64,000 nt of DNA from Gryllotalpicola daejeonensis (GCF_039538145.1 NZ_BAABBV010000002.1:186001-250000); one strand, 5' to 3'; counted from the stretch's first letter, positions 16,268-24,606 are shown. Numbers and translations are program-made. Notes: a model not told the origin generated them from the letters alone.

Positions 16268-16287
16268 CGTTTCGAGACGCGCGCTCC
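16268..16287. repeat. Dispersed intergenic repeat, copy 1
   Basis: The 20-mer CGTTTCGAGACGCGCGCTCC recurs exactly at 46191-46210, and its core TTCGAGACGCGCGC occurs inverted at 27199-27212. All copies are between genes. I recall similar elements scattered in Microbacteriaceae genomes; their role is unknown. Confidence 0.7.
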
Positions 16288-16322
16288 GCAAGCCCCGCGT
16301 GCTCCGGGGCGAACGGGCAAGA

Positions 16323-16673
16323 TCAGCGCGAGCCGGGCAGCGCCGGCGAATAGAGCGTCGCGCCCGAGCGCAGCTGCAGCTCCTCCCCCACGGTCGCCAC
16401 ATCGGCCCAGCGCACCAGCACGTCGTGCCGCTCACGCCAGGCCAGGAAGTGGGCGATGAGCCACGGCCGGTTCACACCGGTGCGCTCGTAGCCGAGAAAC
16501 GACCCGCTGCGGCGCGGGCTCACGATCAGCCCGTGAAGCCGCGCGTCCGAGAGCGCGCCCGCGCCGTTCCCCGACGGAGCCCCGTCCAGCACGAAGCGGG
16601 CATCGATCACGCGGCCGAGCAGCGCCCCGGTCGCGTCGCGCACCGGCCGGTCCAACAGGTCAGTCAGGCGCAT
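16323..16673 (-). CDS. PRC-barrel-like protein
   Basis: A 116-residue soluble protein beginning MRLTDLLDRPVRDATGALLGRVIDARFVLDG, the typical opening of a PRC-barrel domain (a small beta-barrel used in ribosome maturation and metal transporter regulation). It is last in a four-gene minus-strand unit with another PRC-like protein, an NRAMP-like transporter and a lipoprotein. It overlaps the upstream gene by 14 bases. A regulatory or scaffolding role for the transporter is suggested by context only. Confidence 0.75.
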   Translation of the reverse strand: MRLTDLLDRPVRDATGALLGRVIDARFVLDGAPSGNGAGALSDARLHGLIVSPRRSGSFLGYERTGVNRPWLIAHFLAWRERHDVLVRWADVATVGEELQLRSGATLYSPALPGSR

Positions 16674-17067
16674 GGCGTCCCCCGGGAATCCGGCCGATCA
16701 CGCGTTCGCGCACCCAGCGCTCGGTCCAGCTGGCCTCGTACGAGTCGGCGGGCTTGTCGACGCGGATCACCACGCCGAGTTCGCCCACGTCGCTCCACGG
16801 CAGCTCGTCATACCGGTGCTCAGGCGCCCGGCCGCCGAAGATACGGGTCCACAGCACGGGGCCGGTGACGAGCCCGCGCACCGTCACCCGCACGGCGCCG
16901 CTCGCGTCCTGCGGGCCGTCCTCCACACCGTCGAGCTCCAGGTCGTCGACGACCGCGATGGGCATGCCGTTGGGGTCGACGATCTGCCGGTCGAGCAGGT
17001 GCAGGTGCGCGTCGAGCACGGTGCCCCGAGGTGAATCATCCACGGGCAGCCGCGAAGCATCCGTCAT
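16660..17067 (-). CDS. Second PRC-barrel-like protein
   Basis: A 135-residue protein with a PRC-like beginning (DRQIVDPNGMPIAVVDDLELDG) followed by a less conserved half rich in Trp and acidic residues. Its start lies only one base from the transporter stop at 17069, so it is co-transcribed and probably translationally coupled. Together with the 116-residue neighbour it may form a heteromeric PRC pair that senses metal or controls the transporter. This is inference; neither protein shows metal-binding motifs by eye. Confidence 0.72.
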   Translation of the reverse strand: MTDASRLPVDDSPRGTVLDAHLHLLDRQIVDPNGMPIAVVDDLELDGVEDGPQDASGAVRVTVRGLVTGPVLWTRIFGGRAPEHRYDELPWSDVGELGVVIRVDKPADSYEASWTERWVRERVIGRIPGGRHAPD

Positions 17068-17068
17068 C

Positions 17069-18295
17069 TCATGCCCCCATCCCCGAGACGATCATGAGCG
17101 GTATCGCCGCGATCGACGCGACCAGGATCAAGAAGAGGAAGACGAGCGCGATGCCGTTCGTGTATCTGCCGTTGACCTGGTCGCCCATGTACTGCGGGTC
17201 GTTGGCGACGAGCAGGATCGGCAGGTAGGTGAGCGGCAGGGCGAGTGCAGAGAACACGACGGATGCCTCCGTCACCTGCACCGGGTCGACTCCGGTCGCC
17301 AAGATGCCGAGCCCGATGAGCAGCGACACGATCATCACCAGGTGGAAGCGTGACGCCTGCGCCGGGCGGCGGAACTTGCCCCACGGCCAGCCGAAGTACT
17401 GCGCGATCGTGTAGCCGCTCGACAGCGCCGTCTCGAGTGCGGCGCCGAAGGTCGCGGCGACCATGCCCAGGATCACGATGATGAGCAGCAGCTTGCCGCC
17501 CGCCTGGGCGACGGGCATCGCGACCTGCGAGAGCGAGTCGACCTGGATGCCGCGCGGCAGCATCACGAGCGTGGCGCACACCGCGATCGACAGCGACAGC
17601 AGGCCGCCGAGCGGGAAACCGATCAGCACGTTGGCGCGCGACTCGGAGAGGTCGCTCTTGGTCCAGCCCTCCTCACGAGCGCCCGACGAGAAGAAGAACA
17701 CCTCATAGGGCGTCATCGCGGCGCCGAACAGCGCGACGGCGTAGTACCAGTAGGTCGACGGGTGCTCGCTCGACGGCATCACCGGGATCGCCTTGTGAGC
17801 GAGCGCGCTCCAGTCTGGGTGCAGCAGGAAGACGGCGACGGCGAACGCGATGAGGCACAGCCCGAGCAGCCCCACCACGTTCTCCATGATCGAGAACTTG
17901 ACCCGCCACAGCACGATCCACACCGCGACGACCGCGACAGGAATCCACAGACCTGGCTGAATGTCGCTGGCCAGCTGCATCGCGAGCGCGATGCCGCCGA
18001 TCTCTGCCGTGAGCGTCAGCAGGTTGATCAGGAACGACGCGCCGAGATTCGCCATGCCGAGCCGCGGCCCGAGCCGCTCGCGAATGATCTCGAACGTCGC
18101 CCGGCCGCTGACGGCCGCCACGCGCCCGGACATCTGCGCGAACACGATGATGCCGATGACGCCGACGGGGAGCACCCAGGCGAGCGAGAGCCCGAAGCGC
18201 GAGCCGACGACGGCGTTGGTGACGAGGTCGCCGATGTCGACGAACCCGCCGATCGCCGTCAGGATCCCGAGGAAGATGCCGAGGACCTTCTTCAC
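17069..18295 (-). CDS. NRAMP-family transporter with non-canonical metal-site motifs
   Basis: A 408-residue polytopic membrane protein with about 11 hydrophobic segments and the NRAMP (SLC11) fold. Classical NRAMP Mn/Fe transporters coordinate metal with DPGN in TM1 and a Met-containing MPHN in TM6. Here TM1 reads DIGD (20-23) and TM6 reads MTPYE (194-198), so Pro and Asn of TM1 and the Met, His and Asn of TM6 are all altered. NRAMP relatives lacking the TM6 Met include magnesium transporters, so Mg or another hard cation is a reasonable guess. The GTG start overlaps the lipoprotein stop (GTGA). Confidence 0.88.
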   Translation of the reverse strand: MKKVLGIFLGILTAIGGFVDIGDLVTNAVVGSRFGLSLAWVLPVGVIGIIVFAQMSGRVAAVSGRATFEIIRERLGPRLGMANLGASFLINLLTLTAEIGGIALAMQLASDIQPGLWIPVAVVAVWIVLWRVKFSIMENVVGLLGLCLIAFAVAVFLLHPDWSALAHKAIPVMPSSEHPSTYWYYAVALFGAAMTPYEVFFFSSGAREEGWTKSDLSESRANVLIGFPLGGLLSLSIAVCATLVMLPRGIQVDSLSQVAMPVAQAGGKLLLIIVILGMVAATFGAALETALSSGYTIAQYFGWPWGKFRRPAQASRFHLVMIVSLLIGLGILATGVDPVQVTEASVVFSALALPLTYLPILLVANDPQYMGDQVNGRYTNGIALVFLFLILVASIAAIPLMIVSGMGA

Positions 18296-18771
18296 TCGGC
18301 CTCCCCCGCCTGCTTCACGATGTCGCGCTTGGCTTTGGTGATCGCGTCGCTCGCGTCCTGCACTTCCCGGCTCGCCTGAGACCAGCGGATGCCTGCCTCT
18401 CCGGCCGCCGCAGAGCGAGCGTCCTTGAGCGCCGGGTCGAGGGACGAGATCGCGTCGTCGGCGCTGCGCCGCCAGCGTCGCTCTTCGGGCGTCTGCGGCT
18501 CCAGGCTCGCGAGGGTGGTCTGCTCGTCGCCGAGCTTCGTCAGCGCGTCGTCGATCGCGGTGTGAGCGTGCTGTGGTGTCGTCTTCCCCGCCTGCAGCTG
18601 CTGCAGCGCGAGCAACGCCGTCTGCGCGCTGCTGTCCGCCGAGGCGAGGCCCCGCTCGAGCTGCCCGGGCACGCCGCCCGAGTCCGGCACGCAGCCTGTC
18701 AGCCCTGCGACGAGAGCGGCGGCGAGGCATCCGCTGATGCCCATCGCAACAGCGCGCCGGGTCGTGGTCAT
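18292..18771 (-). CDS. Lipoprotein, first gene of the NRAMP-like unit
   Basis: A 159-residue protein with a lipoprotein signal peptide ending in LTGC (about residues 24-27). The mature part is helical and rich in Ala, Gln and Asp, with pairs of helices suggestive of a small coiled coil. It is translationally coupled to the NRAMP-like gene by a 4-base overlap. It may be an external accessory to the transporter; no known domain is recognised. Confidence 0.8.
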   Translation of the reverse strand: MTTTRRAVAMGISGCLAAALVAGLTGCVPDSGGVPGQLERGLASADSSAQTALLALQQLQAGKTTPQHAHTAIDDALTKLGDEQTTLASLEPQTPEERRWRRSADDAISSLDPALKDARSAAAGEAGIRWSQASREVQDASDAITKAKRDIVKQAGEAE

Positions 18772-18802
18772 GCCCGAGTGGTCCCCTGGGCATTAGGAAA
18801 CC

Positions 18803-19756
18803 ATGCGCATTCGCCGCAGTGACCCCACCGGGCCGGGCATCACCCGTCTGCCCGGCAAGCGGCCGCGCTATGTCGACGCCGCCGGCAGACCCGTTGAAGA
18901 TGCCGAAGTGATCGCCCGCATCGAGGCGCTCGTCATTCCGCCCGCGTGGCTCGACGTGTGGATCTCGCCGTACCCCGACGGGCACATCCAGGCCGTCGGA
19001 ACGGATGCGGCAGGCCGGCGCCAGTACCTCTACCACGAGGAGTGGCGACGCAAGCGCGACGCCGTGAAGTTCGATCGGATGCTTGAGCTGGCCGAAGCCC
19101 TGCCGAGCGCGCGCCGCACCGTGACCCGCGATCTGCGGCTGCCGGGGATGCCCCGCGAGCGCACCCTCGCCGCCGCGTTCCGCATCGTCGACCGGGCCGC
19201 ACTGCGCATCGGCGAGGAGCGCTACCGCAAGGTCTACGGCACCCGGGGGCTCACCACCCTGCTGTGCCGCGACGTGACGATCGAGCCGCCCGAGATCGAG
19301 CTGCGCTTCCCGTCGAAGAGCGGGCAGGGGTGGGATTCGTCGTTCCGCGACCCCGAGCTCGCCGACTATCTGATCGAGCTCGCCGAGCGGCGCCGGCCCG
19401 GCTCGCGGCTTCTGGCGTGGCGCGATCAGCGCTGGCATTCGCTGCGCCCGGTCGACGTCAACGAAGACATCCGCCTGCGCACCGGCGTCGAGGGCAGCGC
19501 GAAGGACTTCCGCACCCTGCGCGGCACGATCGTCGCGGCAGACACGCTCGCCCGGGCGGGTGTCGCCGAGACGCGGCGGGCGCGAGACGCCGCCGAGCGC
19601 GAAGCGGTGAAGCGCGCGGCATCCGCCCTCGGCAACACGCCGGCTGTCGCTCGCGCGAGCTACATCGACCCGCGGGTGTTCGACAGATACCGGAACGGGG
19701 AACTACTCGACGTGAAGCGCTCGCCGGAGGCGGCGCTGGTCACGTTGCTCAGCTGA
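18803..19756 (+). CDS. DNA topoisomerase IB
   Basis: A 317-residue poxvirus/eukaryote-type IB topoisomerase, about the usual length for bacterial members. It relaxes supercoils through a 3'-phosphotyrosyl intermediate. Catalytic residues visible in order are Arg135 (AALRIGEERY), Lys172 (FPSKSGQG), Arg237 (KDFRTLRGT) and the nucleophile Tyr287 (ARASYIDPRV). Bacterial IB enzymes are accessory rather than essential and are patchily distributed. The start ATG at 18803 lacks a strong Shine-Dalgarno. It is followed by the ChaB-like gene on the same strand. Confidence 0.95.
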   Translation: MRIRRSDPTGPGITRLPGKRPRYVDAAGRPVEDAEVIARIEALVIPPAWLDVWISPYPDGHIQAVGTDAAGRRQYLYHEEWRRKRDAVKFDRMLELAEALPSARRTVTRDLRLPGMPRERTLAAAFRIVDRAALRIGEERYRKVYGTRGLTTLLCRDVTIEPPEIELRFPSKSGQGWDSSFRDPELADYLIELAERRRPGSRLLAWRDQRWHSLRPVDVNEDIRLRTGVEGSAKDFRTLRGTIVAADTLARAGVAETRRARDAAEREAVKRAASALGNTPAVARASYIDPRVFDRYRNGELLDVKRSPEAALVTLLS

Positions 19757-19818
19757 GCCGCCGGTCGTTTCGCCGGTCGACTCGGCGGAGCCGAATGGAG
19801 ACCAAGGAGGAACAGACA

Positions 19819-20205
19819 ATGCCCGGAGCGAAGGACATGCCCAGCACGATCGAACGCTCGCCGAAGCACGCGCAGGCGATCTGGGTGAAGGCGCACGATT
19901 CTGCGATCAAGGAGTACGGGCGCGGCCGCCGTGCGCAGCAGACCGCGTATGCCGCCCTCAAGCACGAGTACGAGAAGGTCGGCGACCACTGGGTCGAGAA
20001 AGGGCACAAGGGCCCCTCGGATGCCGGCGCAGCGCAGCGAGGGAAGAAGACGGCGGGCGGCGTCGACGCGAACGCCTCGAAGTCGCACCTGCTCGACGTC
20101 GCGAAGCAGCTCGACATCAAGGGGCGCTCGTCGATGAAGAAGGACGAGCTGGTCGAGGCGATCCAGAAGGCCAACAACAAGGCGTCGCGTAAGGCGCGGA
20201 AGTAG
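19819..20205 (+). CDS. ChaB-like protein with C-terminal Rho-N/SAP-like domain
   Basis: A 128-residue basic protein. Residues 1-62 form a ChaB domain (DMPSTIERSPKHAQAIW, then AYAALKHEYEKVGDHW). After a Gly/Lys linker, residues 88-122 look like a Rho N-terminal or SAP-type helix-extended-loop-helix (SHLLDVAKQLDIKGRSSMKK), which suggests nucleic acid binding. The ATG at 19819 is chosen because AAGGAGG at 19804-19810 is ideally spaced; an ATG at 19795 lies before that site. ChaB-family function is poorly defined. Such genes are common in actinobacterial stress regions. Confidence 0.88.
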   Translation: MPGAKDMPSTIERSPKHAQAIWVKAHDSAIKEYGRGRRAQQTAYAALKHEYEKVGDHWVEKGHKGPSDAGAAQRGKKTAGGVDANASKSHLLDVAKQLDIKGRSSMKKDELVEAIQKANNKASRKARK

Positions 20206-20227
20206 CCGGAGAAGTCCGCTGGCGGGT

Positions 20228-20377
20228 GCAGAGCCCACGCGGATCGGCGCAGAGCCCACGCGAAACCGGTGCAGGACCTGGTCCACGCGGCGCCAGCGGG
20301 CAACGCGCGCCGCTCTTGCCCGCGGCGACAGTGGATGCCACTCTGCCCGCCGAGCAGAGGCATCTACTGTCGCCGCG
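20228..20377. repeat. Direct repeats and long near-perfect inverted repeat
   Basis: GCAGAGCCCACGCG occurs at 20228-20241 and 20249-20262 (21-base period). Beyond it, a 26-base arm at 20321-20346 pairs with a 24-base arm at 20354-20377, differing by one mismatch and two extra bases, around a 7-base loop. The arms include GGATGCC/GGCATC. It separates the convergent ChaB-like and isochorismatase genes and is probably a bidirectional terminator; a mobile palindromic repeat is the alternative. Confidence 0.7.
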
Positions 20378-20390
20378 TGGAGGTTGAGGC

Positions 20391-20948
20391 TCAGGCGCCC
20401 AGCGCGGCGATGATCTCGGCGATCGTGCCCGTCTCGGCGAGGCGCGGGAACGTGTGCGCGACGGCGTGCTCGTGCGCTGCCTCGTCGGTGTCGGTGATGC
20501 CGTCGATCGCGATGGTCACGTGGAAGCCGTGGTCGTAGGCCGCACGCGCGGTCGATTCCACGGCCTGGCTGGTCGACACACCGGTCAGCACCACCTGGGT
20601 GATGCCTTCAGCCGTGAGGTGCTCGAGCAGACCGCTGCGGCCGAGAGCACCCCAGCTGCTCTTCGTCACCAGGTGGTCGCGCTCGTCTGCGCGCACCTCC
20701 GGCAGCAGTGCCGTCCACTCGTCGGGCAGCGTCATGCCGGCCGGGTCGCCCGCGTCGGTACGGCCGGGTGCCGTTCCGGTGACGCGGACGAAGATCACGC
20801 GGCGCGAGTGGGCGCGGAATGCGTCAGCGAGATCCGCGACGCGGGCGGCAACCTCAGGCACCGGTTCGATCGCCGGCGCGGCCGCCGCAGCAGTCTGCAG
20901 GTCGAGAACGATCAGGGCGGCAGTGTCGTCGATGGCGGTGATGGCCAT
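20391..20948 (-). CDS. Isochorismatase-fold hydrolase lacking the catalytic Cys
   Basis: A 185-residue alpha/beta protein of the isochorismatase/cysteine hydrolase fold. Asp16 (LIVLDLQ) and Lys96 (VTKSSW) of the catalytic triad are present, and the cis-peptide loop reads LTGVSTSQAVESTA. Amidases of this fold have Cys where this protein has Ala129, so it should belong to the isochorismatase-like group rather than the nicotinamidases. The start is set by AAGGAG upstream of ATG 20948. It lies 65 bases after the MFS gene and is probably co-transcribed with it and the MarR gene. Confidence 0.88.
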   Translation of the reverse strand: MAITAIDDTAALIVLDLQTAAAAAPAIEPVPEVAARVADLADAFRAHSRRVIFVRVTGTAPGRTDAGDPAGMTLPDEWTALLPEVRADERDHLVTKSSWGALGRSGLLEHLTAEGITQVVLTGVSTSQAVESTARAAYDHGFHVTIAIDGITDTDEAAHEHAVAHTFPRLAETGTIAEIIAALGA

Positions 20949-21013
20949 GGTGGTCTCCTTGCTTTTCGGTCGGGACGTGGGTCCGTGGTTTGGGGTTTTG
21001 GCTTCGCCCGAGC

Positions 21014-22414
21014 TCAGGCGGTGGAGCCCGCCGTGCGCCGCAGGGTGCGATCGAAGACCGAGATGGCGAGCAGCACCACACTGGCGCCGACCATGATCCA
21101 GGCGATGGTCATCACGCCCGAGTCGGTCACCGAGGTGCGGTAGACGATGCCGGTGACAGCCGACGAGGCGATCGATCCGAGGTAGCCGAACGAACGCATC
21201 AGCCCCGACGCGGTGCCCAGCTGCTCGGCGGGCGCCTGGCTGTAGAGCGCGAGCTGGTTGCTGCTGGCCGCGCCCTGAGCGAAGCCGAGCAGGATCGTCA
21301 CCGCGAGGGTCATGACAAGCCACGCGGCGGTCGGCAGGAACAGGGCACTGACCGCGGCGACGATACAGGCGACGGCCGCGCCGATGATCGGGCCGCGAAC
21401 GAGGTTGCGGCGCGAGAACGGCACGATGACGACACCCGAGACGACGGTCATCGGGATGAGCAGCAGACCGGATGCGGCTTCGGACATGCCCTGCGATGCC
21501 TCCAGCCACTGGGTGATGCCGTACAGCACCACATAGCCGCAGAGCATGACGAGACCGAAGCGGATCAGGGTGCGCGTCAGCGCGGCGTTGCGACCGAGCA
21601 GTCGGATGTCGAAGAAGGGCGACTTGGCCCGCAACTCCCAGCTGGTCTCAAGTGCCCAGAGCACGACCGTGACGCCGAGAAGCGCCCAGTTCGCGGTCGG
21701 CAGGCTGAACAGGAAGAGCAGCAGGCTGGTCATCGCCACGGCGAAGCCGATGATTCCGATGAGGTCGAGATCGGAGGCGATCTGCCGCGCACCGCGGCGC
21801 GGGGTGGCATCGTCACGCGGCACCCACATCAGCGTGGCCACGAGCGCGATCAGCGCAACCGGAACGTTGATGAGGAACACGGAGCGCCACCCGAGGAACT
21901 GCACCAGCAGACCGCCGATCGGCAAGCCGAGCGACGCGGTGGCGACGCCCGAGATCATGAGACCGCCGAGCACACCGCCCGGCGGCTTCTCGAGGCCGGC
22001 CGCCCGGGCACGGCGCCGGATCAGCACCATCGCCGTGGGGTACGCGCACGACGTGCCGAGCCCGATCAGCACTCGGCTGATCAGCAGCGTGAGCAGGCCG
22101 GGTGCGATCCCACCCACGAGGCCGCCCGCAAGCACGAGCAGGATGCCGACCAGGAAGACGCGCCGCGGCCCGAAGACCTCGGCGGCCTTCCCTGCGGTCG
22201 GCTGGGCGATCGCGCTGGCCAGGTAGAGCGCCGAGACCAGCGTGGCCGTCTGCCCGATCGACACGTGCACGCCCGTCGCGATGGGCACCAGCGCCGTCGC
22301 GATGAGAGAGCTGTTGATCGGGTTGAGAGCCGACCCGATGAAGAGCGGTGTGGTGAACCGCCAGTTGAACGGCTTGCTCGCCGTGGCGGCCGACGCCGTC
22401 GCTGAATCTGACAT
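21014..22414 (-). CDS. MFS drug-efflux-type transporter
   Basis: A 466-residue, 14-helix-type major facilitator protein, probably a proton-driven exporter of the DHA2 group. The motif A-like loop (GKAAEVFGPRRVF) follows TM2, and motif C-like sequence (SGVATASLGLPIGG) lies in TM5. The second ATG (22414) is preferred because GGAG is properly spaced from it; the first, at 22420, would be only one base away. It sits 79 bases downstream of the MarR gene and is likely its main target. Confidence 0.9.
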   Translation of the reverse strand: MSDSATASAATASKPFNWRFTTPLFIGSALNPINSSLIATALVPIATGVHVSIGQTATLVSALYLASAIAQPTAGKAAEVFGPRRVFLVGILLVLAGGLVGGIAPGLLTLLISRVLIGLGTSCAYPTAMVLIRRRARAAGLEKPPGGVLGGLMISGVATASLGLPIGGLLVQFLGWRSVFLINVPVALIALVATLMWVPRDDATPRRGARQIASDLDLIGIIGFAVAMTSLLLFLFSLPTANWALLGVTVVLWALETSWELRAKSPFFDIRLLGRNAALTRTLIRFGLVMLCGYVVLYGITQWLEASQGMSEAASGLLLIPMTVVSGVVIVPFSRRNLVRGPIIGAAVACIVAAVSALFLPTAAWLVMTLAVTILLGFAQGAASSNQLALYSQAPAEQLGTASGLMRSFGYLGSIASSAVTGIVYRTSVTDSGVMTIAWIMVGASVVLLAISVFDRTLRRTAGSTA

Positions 22415-22493
22415 GTGCATGCTCCAGGGCGCCCGCGGGCGCGCTCGTGGGCGAACGGGCGAACCGCTCGCTGATCAAAAGAGGGAGTGTGGG

Positions 22494-22925
22494 CTAGAGG
22501 AACTGGGCGACGCGCTCGATCACTGGCGCCGCGTCGTGGATGAGCCTGATCTCGTCAGGGCTCAGGTGCTCGCGCAGCGCGGCGGCGATGTCGGCCGTCG
22601 CCGCATCGCGGATGTCGCGTACCTTTGCCGAGCCGGACGCGGTCAGCGACAACAGGAAGCGGCGACCGTCGTGCGGATCGGGATGACGCTCGATATAGCC
22701 CTGCGACTCGAGCGCGGCGACCGTCGCGCCCATGGTCTGCGGCGTGACCTGGTCCCACCGGGCAAGACCGGCGATGCTGTCGGGGCCGTTGCGGTCGAGC
22801 CGCGACAGCACAGACGACTCGGGCGCGCTGAGATCGGAGGCGCGATTGCGCAGTCGCCTCTTGACCTGGCCGACCGCCTGGCGCAGCCCTGCCGCCGTCG
22901 CCTGGACATCGATCTCGTCGGTCAT
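22494..22925 (-). CDS. MarR-family transcriptional regulator of the MFS unit
   Basis: A 143-residue winged-helix repressor. The HTH is at about 45-75 (ARWDQVTPQTMGATVAALESQGY) and the wing contains the DPHDGRRFLLSLT motif typical of MarR. It heads the MFS/isochorismatase unit and should respond to a small-molecule ligand exported or hydrolysed by those products. TAACCT lies seven bases before ATG without a Shine-Dalgarno, so it is probably leaderless. Paired CTTGCAAG sites just upstream are the likely operator. Confidence 0.92.
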   Translation of the reverse strand: MTDEIDVQATAAGLRQAVGQVKRRLRNRASDLSAPESSVLSRLDRNGPDSIAGLARWDQVTPQTMGATVAALESQGYIERHPDPHDGRRFLLSLTASGSAKVRDIRDAATADIAAALREHLSPDEIRLIHDAAPVIERVAQFL

Positions 22926-22940
22926 ATTAGGAAGGTTACC

Positions 22941-22962
22941 CTTGCAAGACTAATCTTGCAAG
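22941..22962. promoter_or_regulatory. Paired CTTGCAAG operator
   Basis: CTTGCAAG, itself a palindrome, occurs at 22941-22948 and 22955-22962, 14 bases apart, giving a near-symmetric 22-base element just upstream of the predicted -10 of the MarR gene. This is a typical MarR autoregulatory site. A third partial copy (CCTTGCTA) follows at 22968. Confidence 0.7.
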
Positions 22963-23027
22963 TTTTCCTTGCTAATTCCGGTCGCGCCGTCGCACAGACC
23001 GAAACCGCACACCGCTACGGTGGGCTC

Positions 23028-23492
23028 ATGCCGCACACCGTCGACTTCGTCAACGTCTCAACAACGGGCCTCGAGTCCTCGCCGGTCGCCGAGGCGCTGG
23101 CAGGGCTCCGAGCCAACGAGGCGCGCTACTTCAAGAACAAGTACGACCACGCCTTCACGACGGTGCCCGCCGCCGAGGCATCCGATGATCTCGCACGCGT
23201 CGAGAAGGTGCTCGCCGACGAGCGCGACATCGTCATCGCCTCGCCCGCGCTCGAGGTGAGCCGCTTCCGGGTCGAGGACATCGACTGGACCTACGTCTTC
23301 TACGAGTCCGGCCTGTCGGTGAACGTGCTCTACACGCTCGGCGACGCGGGCAAGCGCGCGGTCGGCTTCAAGCTGTCCCAGGGCATGGAAGTGCCCGCGG
23401 AACTCGCCGACAAGTTCAAGTTCGCGAGGCAGCGCTCGAAGCTGGCCGGCGAGATCCGCGGGTCGTATTTCGTCATCAAGGGCGAGTACTGA
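23028..23492 (+). CDS. Conserved-looking cytoplasmic protein, unknown
   Basis: A 154-residue soluble protein I do not recognise. It is mixed alpha/beta, with a Lys/Tyr cluster near residue 35 (ARYFKNKYDHAF) and a hydrophobic C-terminal strand. There is no signal peptide and no catalytic motif. TACGGT lies six bases before ATG and no Shine-Dalgarno is present, so it is probably leaderless. It is divergent from the MarR gene, 102 bases away, and could share its operator region. Confidence 0.7.
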   Translation: MPHTVDFVNVSTTGLESSPVAEALAGLRANEARYFKNKYDHAFTTVPAAEASDDLARVEKVLADERDIVIASPALEVSRFRVEDIDWTYVFYESGLSVNVLYTLGDAGKRAVGFKLSQGMEVPAELADKFKFARQRSKLAGEIRGSYFVIKGEY

Positions 23493-23508
23493 CGCAAGAC
23501 CGCGCTGA

Positions 23509-23558
23509 ACGGTCACCGCTGCGCCAGGCATCCAGTCGCCCGGCGCAGTGGTGACCGT
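23509..23558. terminator. Bidirectional hairpin, 17-bp stem
   Basis: ACGGTCACCGCTGCGCC at 23509-23525 pairs with 23542-23558 with one mismatch and a 16-base loop. It lies between two convergent genes, 17 bases from each stop, and should terminate both. Confidence 0.75.
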
Positions 23559-23575
23559 CTGGCGCAGTTGAACGC

Positions 23576-24472
23576 TTACGGCGTCGGCATGCCACCCGTC
23601 ACCGCGAGCGTCTCGCCGATGACGTAGCTCGATTCGGGCGAGGCGAGGAAGACGTACGCGGGGGCGAGCTCAGCGGGCTGCCCCGCGCGGCCGATCGGCG
23701 TCTGCGTGCCGAACTTCGGCAGCTTCTCGGCCGGCTGGCCCTTGCTCGGCTGCAGCGGGGTCCAGATCGGACCGGGCGCGACGGCGTTGACCCGGATGCC
23801 CTTCGGCGCCAGCTGCCCCGCGAGCGCCTTCGTGAAGGCGTTGATCGCGGCCTTGGTCGTCGCGTAGTCGACGAGTTCGGGGCCCGGCAGGTATGCCTGC
23901 ACCGAGGTCGTGTTGATGATGGTCGACCCCGCCGGCAGGTGCGGTAGCGCGGCCTTCGTCAGGTAGAACATGGCGAAGATGTTCGTGCGCATCGTCTGCT
24001 CGAACTGCTCGTCGTCGAGCTGCGTCAGATCGGGGCAGGTGATCTGCTTGCCGGCGTTGTTCACGAGGATGTCGAGGCCACCGAGCCCGTCGATCGCCTG
24101 CTCGATCGCAACCTTGCAGAAGTCCCGGTCGGTCAGGTCGCCCGGGATCAGCACCGCCTTCCGGCCGGCCTTCTCGATCTGCTCGGCGATGTAGCTCGCG
24201 TCGACCTGCTCCGCAGGCAGATAGACCAGCGCGACATCCGCTCCCTCCCGGGCGAACGCGATCGCGGCGGCGGCGCCGATTCCGGAATCACCCCCGGTCA
24301 CGAGCGCTTTCCGCCCCTCGAGCCTGCCGCTGCCGACGTACGTCTCTTCGCCGTGGTCAGCAGGCGGGTCGAGCTCGCTGTCACGCCCCGGCTCCGGCAC
24401 GTGATCCTCGGGCGGCTCGACCTTCGGGTAGCGCGTAACGGGGTTGTCGAAGGTGTTCTGCGTCCACGTCAT
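23576..24472 (-). CDS. SDR oxidoreductase, general-stress type
   Basis: A 298-residue SDR with an N-terminal extension of about 50 residues rich in Pro and acidic residues (PEDHVPEPGRDSELDPPADHG). This extension typifies the YhdF/YdaD-like stress SDRs, some of which are SigB-controlled in Bacillus. The NAD(P) motif is TGGDSGIG, NNAGKQ follows, and the active site is DYATTKAA. Substrate is unknown. The ATG at 24470-24472 begins the conserved part; an in-frame ATG lies nine codons upstream. It is divergent from the sigma factor gene. Confidence 0.9.
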   Translation of the reverse strand: MTWTQNTFDNPVTRYPKVEPPEDHVPEPGRDSELDPPADHGEETYVGSGRLEGRKALVTGGDSGIGAAAAIAFAREGADVALVYLPAEQVDASYIAEQIEKAGRKAVLIPGDLTDRDFCKVAIEQAIDGLGGLDILVNNAGKQITCPDLTQLDDEQFEQTMRTNIFAMFYLTKAALPHLPAGSTIINTTSVQAYLPGPELVDYATTKAAINAFTKALAGQLAPKGIRVNAVAPGPIWTPLQPSKGQPAEKLPKFGTQTPIGRAGQPAELAPAYVFLASPESSYVIGETLAVTGGMPTP

Positions 24473-24606
24473 TGCCCCACGAAAAGCAGAACCGCCCATG
24501 ATCCGCAAGGGGGTTTCAGCCTTCCGCCGTGCTTGATCAGATCGAAAGCAAGTAGTCGAACAGCGCGCTACGCCACTCGTTCCCGGAAGTTCGGAGTGAC
24601 AGCAAG

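Noticed and set aside
18296..19438. N-terminal extension of the NRAMP-like frame
   Set aside because: The extra residues are Arg/Ala-rich and antisense to topoisomerase IB; the GTG at 18295 overlaps the lipoprotein stop as expected.
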